Assembly: GCA_000242935.3 (NCBI GenBank)
Contig: CP007053.1
Span: forward strand, 4,449,001-4,513,000
Origin: Opitutaceae bacterium TAV5
Lineage (GTDB): Bacteria > Verrucomicrobiota > Verrucomicrobiia > Opitutales > Opitutaceae
Length of the DNA stretch: 64,000 nucleotides
Reading direction: 5' to 3'
The position numbers and the translations under genes were made by a program. Shown here piece after piece: positions 7,919 to 15,649 of the stretch (position 1 is its first letter; each line of letters opens with the position of its first letter). The notes below the pieces were generated by a model. It worked only from the letters and a program-made list of their open reading frames with translations, ran no database searches and was not told the DNA's origin.

Positions 7919-10666
7919 ATGCAATCCCACGGACCGAAGCGCGTTTACACCCCACAGTCCCTTGAGTTCTGGTTTTCCAAGCTGGAGCATGATTGGGACG
8001 AATTCTTCACCCGTGAACAACTTGAGGAAGGCCACCGCATTTATCGCGAGGGTGAGGTTCGCGAGGTGGAACTCACTGAAAAGGATGCGATTATCCACCG
8101 CCGCATCGACAAGCGCGACGAGTATGCCGTGATCGAATGGAGTTCCGCCGGCACCTTCCGGGTGCGTTCCTCGACCGAAAACCAGGAGTCTTCCCGCGCC
8201 CTCGCCGTCGCGGGCCTGCACGAGATCGAGGAACTCGTCGCCGACGAGATCTCGCCGCTGCCGGAAACTGCCCCGCCTTTTTCTCCCGCGGCCTCTGCGG
8301 CCGACCCTGCCGTTGACGGAGTCGCTTCCGTCCCCGCTCCCGGCCGCGCCGCGCCGCCCGCCGCCTCCGTCGCGGCCAACGGTTCGGCCATCGCGTCTCC
8401 CGCGCCTCCGCCTGCGCCGGTGTCGCCCCCGGCCTCCGGCATGTCTGCGTCGGCTTCGACACCCGCGGCAACGCAGAAGCCGGATCCGCAACGTCCCGCA
8501 CCGTCGCAGGCCGGTCCGGCACCCGCGCCGGGAGGCGCGCGGACGCTGCTCCTTTCCTTTACCACGCGGGCGGAGGGTCTGGGGTTCGAGGCATTCTGGG
8601 TGGATGACGACGGCTCGCGCGTGCCCGCTCTCGGCGCCGCTGCGCAAGGCCGCGCCCAGCCGCCCAGCTCGGCGGAGCGCGCCAAGCTGATCGGCCTCGC
8701 GGCCTACGCGCGCCGGGCCCACTTCGCCTACTCGCAGGAGCTCGGCGCCTATGTGCTGGCCTCGGTCGCGGAGGTGACGAACTTCCTCAAGACCACGCTG
8801 CCGGCCTGGAAAAAACTTTTCGAAACCGAACTCTGCGCCACCTCCGCCAACCTGCTGGCAGGCGCGCGCGAAATCACCATCGAGGCCGTGGCCGGGCCGC
8901 GCCGCAACGGATCGGCCGGCGCGGGCGGAGGGCTCGACCTGCGCTGGATCTTCCGCGCCGGCGAACACCTCCTCTCCGATGCCGAGGTGGCGCTCGTCAC
9001 CCGCAACGGCGGCAGCGCGCCGTCGATGTTGCCCGGCGTCGGCATCGTGACGCTGCCCGTCGAGAAGCTCGCCTCGGTCGCGGCCTGGCAGCGCAGCGTG
9101 AAGGAGACCCGCACCGGCGCCGGCGAGATTCCTCCGTACCTGATTTTTTCCCTCTTCAACGACTCGCGGCTCAAGCTCACGCTTTCGCCCGAACTCGAGA
9201 CCTGGCGGCAGGGCGTGCTCGAACACCCCGCGCCTGCGGCCGACCTGCCCGCCGTGTTGCGTCCCTACCAGCGGCGCGGCGTCGAGTGGCTCCATCACCT
9301 TTGTGACAAGGGTTGCCACGGCCTTCTCGCCGACGAGATGGGTCTCGGCAAGACGCTCCAGGTGATCGCGCTCCTCATGACGCGCCCGGCGGCGAACAAC
9401 CGGCCCGCGCTGATCGTGTGTCCGGCGAGCGTCGTGCCCGTCTGGTGCGAGGAGATCGAGCGCTTCTGGTCCGGCACGCGCGTCGAGGTGCTGAAAAACG
9501 GCAACGATTTTTCCGTGATCCACACCGAACCGCCCCGCGTGTGGGTGGCCAGTTTCACGCAGTTGCGCAAACACCGGGCGTTGCTCGACGAGTACGAGTT
9601 CGGCTACGCCGTCCTCGACGAAGGCCAGTTCATCAAAAACCCGGATGCCAAGGTCACGCAGACCTGCTTCGCCATCCGCGCCACCCACCGTATCGTCCTT
9701 ACGGGTACGCCGCTGGAAAACCGCCAGCTCGATCTCTGGTCGATCTTCCGCTACCTGCTGCCCGGCCTGCTCGGCACGCGCACGGCCTTCGAGGCGGCGC
9801 TGCTCGCCGACCACGCCGGCACGATGAAACGCCTGCGCGCGCAGCTCGCGCCCTTCATCCTGCGCCGCACCAAGACCGAGGTGGCGAAAGAACTCCCGCC
9901 CAAGGTCGAGATGGAGCTCATCTGCCCGCTCACCGAGGTGCAGCGCAGCGAGTACGCGAAAATCTGCGCCGAAGGCCTGCAACGCCTCGGTGACGATGTG
10001 GGCGCGGCCATGCGTGAAAAATCCTTCGGCCTGCTCGCGCTCCTCACGCGCCTGCGCCAGATTTGCTGCGATCCGGACATGCTGCCCTGGATCAAGGACG
10101 CGCCGCTGACCGATTCGGGAAAGATCACGCTGCTCGTCGAGCGCCTCGCCGAGGTGATCGCCAACGGCCACAAGGTCGTCATTTTCTCGCAATTCGTGAT
10201 GCTGCTCGACCGCGTGAAGATCGCGCTCGCCCAGGCGTTCCCCGACCTGCCGCGCTACGAACTCACCGGCATGACGCTCGACCGGCTGAAGCCTGTGCAG
10301 GGTTTCCAGGGGGCGGAGGGCGCGGCGGCGATGCTGGTGTCGCTCAAGGCGGCGGGCACGGGCATCACGCTGCATTCGGCCGACTACGTTTTCCTGCTCG
10401 ATCCGTGGTGGAATCCGGCGGTGGAGGCGCAGGCGGTGGACCGCGTGCATCGTATCGGGCAGAAAAGCACGGTTTTCGTTTACCGCATGGTGACGGCGGG
10501 CACGATCGAGGAGCGCATCGAGGCGCTGAAAGCCACGAAGCGCGACCTGTTCGACAAGCTGGTCGGCGGTCTCGGCGGCGACTTCGACCTGACGCAGCAT
10601 TTCACCTCGTTGCATGAACTCGTGCAGCTCACCACCGGGCAGGTGGAGACGGAGCTGGCGGGTTGA
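7919..10666 (+). CDS. SNF2-family DNA-dependent ATPase/helicase
   Basis: A 915-residue cytoplasmic Swi2/Snf2 ATPase. I chose the ATG at 7919 (MQSHGPKRVYTPQSLEFW) over a TTG at 7850. The first 100 residues are acidic/basic and resemble the accessory region of bacterial SNF2 proteins. Next comes an extended Ala/Pro-rich linker (about residues 120-210), then an accessory beta region. The motor shows motif I DEMGLGKT (472-479), motif II DEGQ (567-570, where DEAH or DEGH is usual), LTGTPLENR, FILRRTKTEV, and in the second lobe VIFSQFV, KAAGTGITL, DPWWNPAVEAQA and DRVHRIGQ. Such proteins remodel protein-DNA or RNA polymerase complexes; the role here is not known. The gene is isolated, with repeats after it. 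Confidence 0.92.
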   Translation: MQSHGPKRVYTPQSLEFWFSKLEHDWDEFFTREQLEEGHRIYREGEVREVELTEKDAIIHRRIDKRDEYAVIEWSSAGTFRVRSSTENQESSRALAVAGLHEIEELVADEISPLPETAPPFSPAASAADPAVDGVASVPAPGRAAPPAASVAANGSAIASPAPPPAPVSPPASGMSASASTPAATQKPDPQRPAPSQAGPAPAPGGARTLLLSFTTRAEGLGFEAFWVDDDGSRVPALGAAAQGRAQPPSSAERAKLIGLAAYARRAHFAYSQELGAYVLASVAEVTNFLKTTLPAWKKLFETELCATSANLLAGAREITIEAVAGPRRNGSAGAGGGLDLRWIFRAGEHLLSDAEVALVTRNGGSAPSMLPGVGIVTLPVEKLASVAAWQRSVKETRTGAGEIPPYLIFSLFNDSRLKLTLSPELETWRQGVLEHPAPAADLPAVLRPYQRRGVEWLHHLCDKGCHGLLADEMGLGKTLQVIALLMTRPAANNRPALIVCPASVVPVWCEEIERFWSGTRVEVLKNGNDFSVIHTEPPRVWVASFTQLRKHRALLDEYEFGYAVLDEGQFIKNPDAKVTQTCFAIRATHRIVLTGTPLENRQLDLWSIFRYLLPGLLGTRTAFEAALLADHAGTMKRLRAQLAPFILRRTKTEVAKELPPKVEMELICPLTEVQRSEYAKICAEGLQRLGDDVGAAMREKSFGLLALLTRLRQICCDPDMLPWIKDAPLTDSGKITLLVERLAEVIANGHKVVIFSQFVMLLDRVKIALAQAFPDLPRYELTGMTLDRLKPVQGFQGAEGAAAMLVSLKAAGTGITLHSADYVFLLDPWWNPAVEAQAVDRVHRIGQKSTVFVYRMVTAGTIEERIEALKATKRDLFDKLVGGLGGDFDLTQHFTSLHELVQLTTGQVETELAG

Positions 10667-10713
10667 TCTGCCGGCGTTCTGACGGCACACGGCGAGCGGA
10701 ACCGGCGTCGCGT

Positions 10714-10731
10714 GTAATGCGCTTGCATTAC
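10714..10731. repeat. Small perfect palindrome
   Basis: GTAATGC and GCATTAC are separated by four bases (GCTT), 48 bases after the SNF2 stop. The stem is weak in GC and no T-run follows, so a terminator is unlikely. A related looser pair (GTAAT and ATTAC) occurs at 31605-31622. Confidence 0.5.
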
Positions 10732-10743
10732 GACCTGATCGAT

Positions 10744-10873
10744 GTGGCACGGGCATCTTGCCCGTGAACGTTGCCTCCCCGCGAGTGGCACGGGCTTCCA
10801 GCCCGTGATGTCGGGGGGGAGGGGGGACGTTTGCGGCGCGGAGCGCCGTCCACGGCCAGGATGGCCGTGCCAC
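10744..10873. repeat. Palindromic hairpin repeat, copy B
   Basis: Three hairpins in tandem: CACGGGC-5 nt-GCCCGTG twice, then the core GCGGCGCGGAGCGCCGTCC followed by CACGGCC-5 nt-GGCCGTG and CCAC. This is the longest copy of the family in the window. It separates the convergent SNF2 and thioesterase genes. Confidence 0.85.
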
Positions 10874-10893
10874 GTCGGCCTGCGTGGCATCCG

Positions 10894-11331
10894 TTACGAC
10901 CCGGCGGCGAACAGCTCGTTCATGCGCGCGACAAAACGGGCGGGCGGGCGCACGGGCTTGCCGGCGCGGTCGATGAAGGCGTGGGTTGTCCAGCCGGTGG
11001 CGAGCAGTTCGCCGTCGCTGTCATGGCTGCCGCCGCGATCACCGCGGCGTACCTCGTAAGTGATGCGCAGGCGCAGCGACGGTTTTTCCGCGAGCGTGGC
11101 GACGATGGCGAGGGTGTCGTCGTAGCGCGCCGATTTCAGGTAGCGCACGTTTGCTTCCAGCACGGGGAGCAAAAAACCTTCCGCCTCCAGATCGCGGTAG
11201 GGGAGTCCGTGATACCGGAGCAGATCGGTGCGGGCAATTTCGAACCACGGCAGATAATTGGCGTGGTAAACGATGCCCATCATGTCGGTTTCGGCGTAGC
11301 GGACCTGGACGGTGGAACGGTGCGTAAGCAT
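10894..11331 (-). CDS. Acyl-CoA thioesterase, 4HBT/YbgC family
   Basis: A hot-dog fold thioesterase of 145 residues, normal length for the family. The ATG at 11331 gives MLTHRSTVQVRYAETDMMGI; the catalytic Asp is D16 in the YAETDMMGIVYHANY signature, and YLPWFEIARTDLLR is the typical following helix. An upstream in-frame start would add 22 residues without family similarity. Members hydrolyse short or medium acyl-CoA or acyl-ACP, and in some bacteria sit near tol-pal, which is not the case here. Repeats lie on both sides (10744-10873 and 11382-11535), so it is probably transcribed alone. Confidence 0.9.
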   Translation of the reverse strand: MLTHRSTVQVRYAETDMMGIVYHANYLPWFEIARTDLLRYHGLPYRDLEAEGFLLPVLEANVRYLKSARYDDTLAIVATLAEKPSLRLRITYEVRRGDRGGSHDSDGELLATGWTTHAFIDRAGKPVRPPARFVARMNELFAAGS

Positions 11332-11381
11332 GGCGAAGGGCCGATCCTTGTCCCACGGGGGGCGGGATGGCAAACCGGTAG

Positions 11382-11535
11382 AGCGGAGCGGCGGCATTCC
11401 TGCCGCTGCGACGAGGCGCGAAGCGCCTCGCCCCTTGCCGGAGAAGCCACGAACACCCGAACCGGCGACGCTGCGTGGCCGTCGTCGGCGGCAGGTACCG
11501 AGGCCACAGGCCGACAGCCTGCCATTCCTGCCGCT
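11382..11535. repeat. Second type of palindromic repeat
   Basis: The stretch carries AGCGGC-rich arms around ATTCC (GGCATTCCTGCCGCT), a GAGGCGC-3 nt-GCGCCTC hairpin, and a second CTGCCATTCCTGCCGCT near its end. The two ATTCC-loop hairpins are near-copies. No coding potential of its own is evident. Confidence 0.5.
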
Positions 11536-11536
11536 C

Positions 11537-12505
11537 CTACAGCTTCAGCACGGCGCGGGCGGTGGCCTCGTCGGTGACGAGTTCGCTGACCAATCGGCCG
11601 CGGAGCGCGCCGGCAATGGCCTGCACCTTGTGGGGGCCACCGCCCACGGCGGTGATGACGCCGGGCGGCAGCGCGGACAGCGGCACGGCGGACTGACGGC
11701 CGGTGAGCGCGGTTTCGAGAATCTTGCCGTCGGCGTCGTAGAACCAGCCGCAGATTTCACCGACGGCCTGGTGCTTGTGCAGCATCTTGAGCTCATCCTT
11801 CGTGATGAAACCGTCGGCCAGTTGCGGGATGTCGTCGCCGTGCAGGTGGCCGATGCCGACAAACGCGGCGCGGGCTTCGGAGGCGAGACGATGGATTGTC
11901 TGAAAAGCGGGTTGCGACTGGAGCACGCGGCATTCGTCAGCCGTCTGGGTGACGACGGGCGCGAGCATCGGATAACAGGCCGCGCAGGTGCGCTCGGCCA
12001 GGCGCATGATCACGTCGTAAGGGCCGGCGCGCCCGTCGCGCGAGATGTTGCCGACGATGGAAATGAGCGTGTGCTGCGGGCGTTCGATGCGCTGGATCTG
12101 CGAGACGGTGGCGTAGAGCGTGCGGCCGATGGCGAAGGCGAGGACGATGGGGTCGCGGCTGGCGAGGTGCGGCTCCAGCCGGTTGGCGGCGGCGATGGCG
12201 ATGCCGTTCATGATCTCGGCTTTCGCCGAGCCGGGCACGACTTCGGCGTAGGTGAGGCCGAAGCGTTCGGCGAGCGCGCCGGCCAGTTCGAGGCAGTCGG
12301 CGAGCGGGTGGTCGATGCGGAACTTGACCAGACCTTCCTCGACCGCCTGGGCGACGAGCCGCTGCACGGCGGGTCGCGAGAGCTTCAGGCGGGTGGCGAT
12401 CTGGTCCTGGGTGTTGCAGCCGATGTAGTAGAGCCACGCGGCGCGGATGGTGAGCTGGCGGCGCTGTTGCTGCCAGTCGGTGCTGGCGTCGAGAACGTCT
12501 TTCAT
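11537..12505 (-). CDS. SorC-family sugar-responsive regulator
   Basis: A 322-residue transcription factor with an N-terminal helix-turn-helix (YYIGCNTQDQIATRLKLSRP, then AVQRLVAQAVEEGLV) and a C-terminal sugar-phosphate-binding domain of the SorC/DeoR-like kind: VLAFAIGRTLYATV, VGIGHLHGDD, EICGWFYDADGKIL and the end motif GVITAVGGGPHKVQAIAGALRG. These regulators control sorbitol, erythritol and similar polyol operons. Its place just after the mannitol-dehydrogenase/ABC operon on the same strand suggests it regulates that operon. A pair of direct repeats at 19348-19374, in front of the binding-protein gene, is a candidate target. The start at 12505 has a pyrimidine-rich leader. Confidence 0.9.
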   Translation of the reverse strand: MKDVLDASTDWQQQRRQLTIRAAWLYYIGCNTQDQIATRLKLSRPAVQRLVAQAVEEGLVKFRIDHPLADCLELAGALAERFGLTYAEVVPGSAKAEIMNGIAIAAANRLEPHLASRDPIVLAFAIGRTLYATVSQIQRIERPQHTLISIVGNISRDGRAGPYDVIMRLAERTCAACYPMLAPVVTQTADECRVLQSQPAFQTIHRLASEARAAFVGIGHLHGDDIPQLADGFITKDELKMLHKHQAVGEICGWFYDADGKILETALTGRQSAVPLSALPPGVITAVGGGPHKVQAIAGALRGRLVSELVTDEATARAVLKL

Positions 12506-12654
12506 GATCAGGAGAGCAGGGGAGTGTGCGATTGTCGGGTCGGGTTACAGAAGTCTGAAAGAAAGCAGGGAAGGATTATTTTCTCACAGAAGCCGGGGAC
12601 CCGGCGGGCCGAGGCATGCTTGAAAACAGCTACCAATAAGAGAGCTGAAAATTT

Positions 12655-12940
12655 GAACAGAAGATAACGAAGATAACGAAGGAAACGAAGGCTCGCTGGC
12701 GGCGGGTGGTGGGTTGGGCAGAGGTGACATTTTCTTTCCTTTAATACGGGTGTCCCGAATGGCTTTGATCTTGCACAAAGCTCGCGAAGGACACGAAGGC
12801 GATAACAGACAATCTTTTGCGCGCTTTGCGACCTTCGTGTAAAAATCCGAAGGCTTTGAGGCGTTGGCATAAAAAAGGTTCGGATGCAGGGCGGGTGGCG
12901 GAAACGGAAAATAGCTTCGTTCTCTTCTTATCTTCTGTTC
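12655..12940. mobile_element. MITE-like element 1 with terminal inverted repeats
   Basis: GAACAGAAGATAACGAAG at the left end is matched by the complement ending TTATCTTCTGTTC at the right end. The left arm continues as iterations of ATAACGAAG/GAAACGAAGG. Inside sits the 120-bp repeat at 12751-12870. No open frame is convincing, so if mobile it is non-autonomous. A smaller element with the same ends is at 26550-26697. It occupies most of the 468-base gap between the SorC gene and the dehydrogenase. Confidence 0.6.
12751..12870. repeat. 120-bp dispersed repeat, copy 1
   Basis: It begins TGTCCCGAAT and ends near GGCTTTGAGGCGTTGG, with internal complementary arms (GCACAAAG...CGAAGGACACGAAGG against GCGACCTTCGTGT). 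A second copy at 62969-63089 aligns over its whole length with scattered substitutions. It is nested inside MITE-like element 1. Confidence 0.8.
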
Positions 12941-12973
12941 AAAAATATCTTCTGTAAAACAGGACAGGGCGGG

Positions 12974-14452
12974 TCAGGCGACGGCATGCCGGTAGCGCTC
13001 GACCGTGGCGCGGGCGCCTTCGGTGTGGAGAAGGTGCAGGGCGTCGAGGTAGGCGGCGCGGAAGCGGGCATTGTCCGCGAGATCGCCGAAGACGGCGCGG
13101 TTTTCGATGAAGCACGCGGGCGTCACCCGGTTGTTGGCGGCGATGGCGGTGAGCCGGTCGGCGAGGCGGTCGACGACCTTGATCGGCTGGCCCTGCTCGT
13201 CGGTGCCCTCGGCGTAGCGGGCCCAGCTCGCGACGACCGCCGCGCTGCGGGCGATCGGGCCGCCGCTGGCGAGGTTTTCGCGGATGACGGGCAGCAGCCA
13301 CTTGGGAATACGGTCGGAGCTTTCGGCGCAGAGCCGGGCGAGCGTGTCCCTGACCTCGGGGTTGGCGAAGCGGGCGATGAGGGTGTGCTTGTAGTCGGCC
13401 AGGTCGATGCCGGGGACGGGACGGAGCGTGGGCGTGCCTTCGTCGTCCATGTAGCTTTGCAGGAATTCGGCGAAGGCCGGGTCCTGCGCGACTTCGTGCG
13501 CGTAGCGGTAGCCGGAAAGGTAGCCGAGGTAGCAGAGCGCCTGGTGGCTGGCATTGAGGAGGCGGAGCTTCATCAGCTCGTAGGGGATGACGTCGGCGAC
13601 AAGTTGCACGCCGGCTTTCTCGACGGGCGGACGGCCGGCGGCGAAGTGGTCTTCGACGACCCACTGGGTGAACGGTTCGCAGACGACGGGCCAGGCATCC
13701 TCGATGCCGGTGCGCTCGCGGAGATCGGCACGGTCGGCCTCGGTAGTGACCGGTGTAATACGGTCGACCATGCAGTTGGGGAACGTGACGTGCTGCCCGA
13801 TCCAGGTGGCGAGGGCGGCGTCCTTCGCATGGGCGTAGGCGAGGAACATGCGGCGGGCGACGTCGCCGTTGCCCTGGATGTTGTCGCACGAGAGGAGGGT
13901 GAACGCGGGGATGCCGCGCCGCTGGCGGAGGCGCAGGGCTTCGGTGACGAGGCCGAAAACGGTTTGCGGGACGGCGTCCGGCCGGAGGTCATGCTGCACG
14001 CCGGGATCGTCGAGGTTGAATTCGCCGGTGTCGTGGTGGAAGTTGTAACCGCCTTCGGTGATGGTGAGCGATACGATGCGGATGGCGGGATCGGCCATCT
14101 TTTCGATGACGGCGGCGGGATCGTCGGGCGCGTAGAGGTACTCGACGATGGAGCCGATGACGCGGGCCTCGTGGCGTCCGTCGGGGTGCTTGACGACGAG
14201 CGTATAGAGGCCGTCCTGCGCGCGGAGGGCGTCGCGCATGGCGAGGTCGTTCGGCATGATGCCGACGCCGCAGATGCCCTGGTCGAGGGCGAGGCCGGCG
14301 TTCATGAGCCGGTCGAGGTACATGGCCTGGTGGGCGCGGTGAAAACCGCCGACACCGAAGTGGACGATGCCGGCCTTGACGGTGGCGCGGTCATAGACGG
14401 GGCGGGCGACGTCGGCGGGGAGCGAGGCGAGGGAAGCGTTGGTGAGTTTCAT
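12974..14452 (-). CDS. Mannitol dehydrogenase family polyol/hexuronate oxidoreductase
   Basis: A 492-residue NAD-dependent dehydrogenase of the long-chain mannitol dehydrogenase family (mannitol 2-dehydrogenase, fructuronate and tagaturonate reductases); the length matches mannitol 2-dehydrogenase. The nucleotide-binding start is GIVHFGVGGFHRAHQAMYLD, followed by SLTITEGGYNF and LSCDNIQGNG. The catalytic segment KLRLLNASHQALCYLGYL carries the Lys, Asn and His used by the family. It most likely interconverts a hexitol or pentitol with its ketose. The upstream genes (permease, ABC ATPase, SDR, binding protein) are on the same strand, so it is the last gene of a polyol uptake and oxidation operon. 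A hairpin-forming repeat separates it from the permease. Confidence 0.9.
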   Translation of the reverse strand: MKLTNASLASLPADVARPVYDRATVKAGIVHFGVGGFHRAHQAMYLDRLMNAGLALDQGICGVGIMPNDLAMRDALRAQDGLYTLVVKHPDGRHEARVIGSIVEYLYAPDDPAAVIEKMADPAIRIVSLTITEGGYNFHHDTGEFNLDDPGVQHDLRPDAVPQTVFGLVTEALRLRQRRGIPAFTLLSCDNIQGNGDVARRMFLAYAHAKDAALATWIGQHVTFPNCMVDRITPVTTEADRADLRERTGIEDAWPVVCEPFTQWVVEDHFAAGRPPVEKAGVQLVADVIPYELMKLRLLNASHQALCYLGYLSGYRYAHEVAQDPAFAEFLQSYMDDEGTPTLRPVPGIDLADYKHTLIARFANPEVRDTLARLCAESSDRIPKWLLPVIRENLASGGPIARSAAVVASWARYAEGTDEQGQPIKVVDRLADRLTAIAANNRVTPACFIENRAVFGDLADNARFRAAYLDALHLLHTEGARATVERYRHAVA

Positions 14453-14538
14453 GACGTGGTGTGAGTGGAGAGTGGAGGGGGAGCGGGAGGGTATGTGGAA
14501 AGGGGAAGGGAATGGAGGAAGGAGAGGGGAGAACGTCT

Positions 14539-14629
14539 AACATTTAACATTAAACGCCTGACATTTAATGAAGAACGTCGGCAGGCGGCTGGTTGAGTGT
14601 TAAATGTTGAGCGTTAAGTGTTGAATGTT
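14539..14629. repeat. Long imperfect inverted repeat within the operon
   Basis: AACATTTAACATTAAACGCC and the following ACATTTAA pair with TTAAATGTTGAGCGTTAAGTG and GAATGTT over about 30 bases, leaving a 31-base loop. The arms are themselves built of ACATTTAAC-like units. It is AT-rich against a GC-rich background and lies between the permease stop and the dehydrogenase start, where it could act as an RNA processing or attenuation structure, or be a mobile repeat. Confidence 0.7.
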
Positions 14630-14639
14630 TTCCCGGCTT

Positions 14640-15581
14640 TTACGCGCGGGCGGTCAGGCGCGTGCGTAGTCCTTCGAGCAGGACGGCGAAGATGATGATC
14701 ACGCCTTTCACAACCTGCTGGTGATAGCCGGGGATGTTCATCAGGTTCATGAGATTGGAGATGGCGGAAAGGATGATGACGCCGATGAGCGTGTTGAGGA
14801 CGGTGCCGCGTCCGCCGGAGAGACGCGCTCCGCCGACGACCACCGCGGCGATCACGTCGAGTTCGAAACCCATCGCGAGGACGGGCGAGCCGACGCCCGT
14901 GCGGGAGGCGGAGATGATGCCGGCGGCCGCTGCGGCGAGACCGGAGATCGCGTAAACGGCCGCCTTGTAGGGCGCGACGCGGATACCGGAGAAACGGACC
15001 GCCGTCTCGTTGGAGCCGGTGGCGAGCACGACGCGCCCGAAGACCGTCTTGCGGGCGACGAAGATGCAGAGCAGGAACACCGCGAGGAGCACGTAAACGG
15101 GGCCGGGTACTCCGAGAAAGCTGCTGATGCCGAAATCGTTGAAGGAATCGACCTCGATGAAGACGGGCTGGCCTTTGGAAACGATGAGGCCGGCGCCGCG
15201 GGTGATCGTCATGAAGGCGAGCGTGGCGATGAAGGGCGCGATGCCGAACCACGCGACGAGCACGCCGGAGCCGAGGCCGGAAACGAGCCCGACGAGGAGC
15301 CCGATGAGGATGCCGCCGGTGAGTCCGAATTCGGGGATGGCGAGGCCGACCACGACGGAGGTGAGCGCCATGATCGAACCGATGGAGAGATCGATGCCGC
15401 CGGTGAGGATGACGAAGAGGAGACCGAGCGAGGCGAGGCCGAGCGGCACGCTCTGGCGAAGGAGGTTGGTGATGTTGTCCCCGGAGTAAAAATGTTCGGA
15501 GAGAAAACCCGCCAGCACGAGCATGACGACGAGCGTGATGAAGGGGGTGTTGTCGGCGAGGAGACGTTTGAATTTGTTCAT
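14640..15581 (-). CDS. Ribose-type ABC transporter permease
   Basis: A 313-residue inner-membrane permease of the RbsC/BPD_transp_2 family, of usual length. I use the ATG at 15581 (MNKFKRLLADNTPFITLVVM) because the frame upstream is Arg/Pro-rich noise. About eight to ten hydrophobic segments are seen (for example LGLASLGLLFVILTGGIDLS, with the family GGIDLSIGSIMAL signature). The EAA-like loop is in SNETAVRFSGIRVAPYKAAV, and VVVGGARLSGGRGTVLNTLIG precedes the last helices. It should form the channel with the ATPase just upstream (68-base gap) and take substrate from the binding protein at 19233. Confidence 0.92.
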   Translation of the reverse strand: MNKFKRLLADNTPFITLVVMLVLAGFLSEHFYSGDNITNLLRQSVPLGLASLGLLFVILTGGIDLSIGSIMALTSVVVGLAIPEFGLTGGILIGLLVGLVSGLGSGVLVAWFGIAPFIATLAFMTITRGAGLIVSKGQPVFIEVDSFNDFGISSFLGVPGPVYVLLAVFLLCIFVARKTVFGRVVLATGSNETAVRFSGIRVAPYKAAVYAISGLAAAAAGIISASRTGVGSPVLAMGFELDVIAAVVVGGARLSGGRGTVLNTLIGVIILSAISNLMNLMNIPGYHQQVVKGVIIIFAVLLEGLRTRLTARA

Positions 15582-15649
15582 GGCGGGGAGAAAAGGTGGG
15601 CGGGAGAGAGTGAGAGGGGGCGGGAGGGGGGAGATGACGGAGAACGGGA

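Noticed and set aside
7697-10873. A 1,058-codon minus-strand frame opposite the SNF2 gene
   Set aside because: His/Arg/Glu/Gly-rich shadow; the plus strand carries all helicase motifs in order.
10744-10873. Stacked hairpins as Rho-independent terminators
   Set aside because: No T-tract follows the stems on either strand and the same modules occur inside a coding region, so a repeat family fits better.
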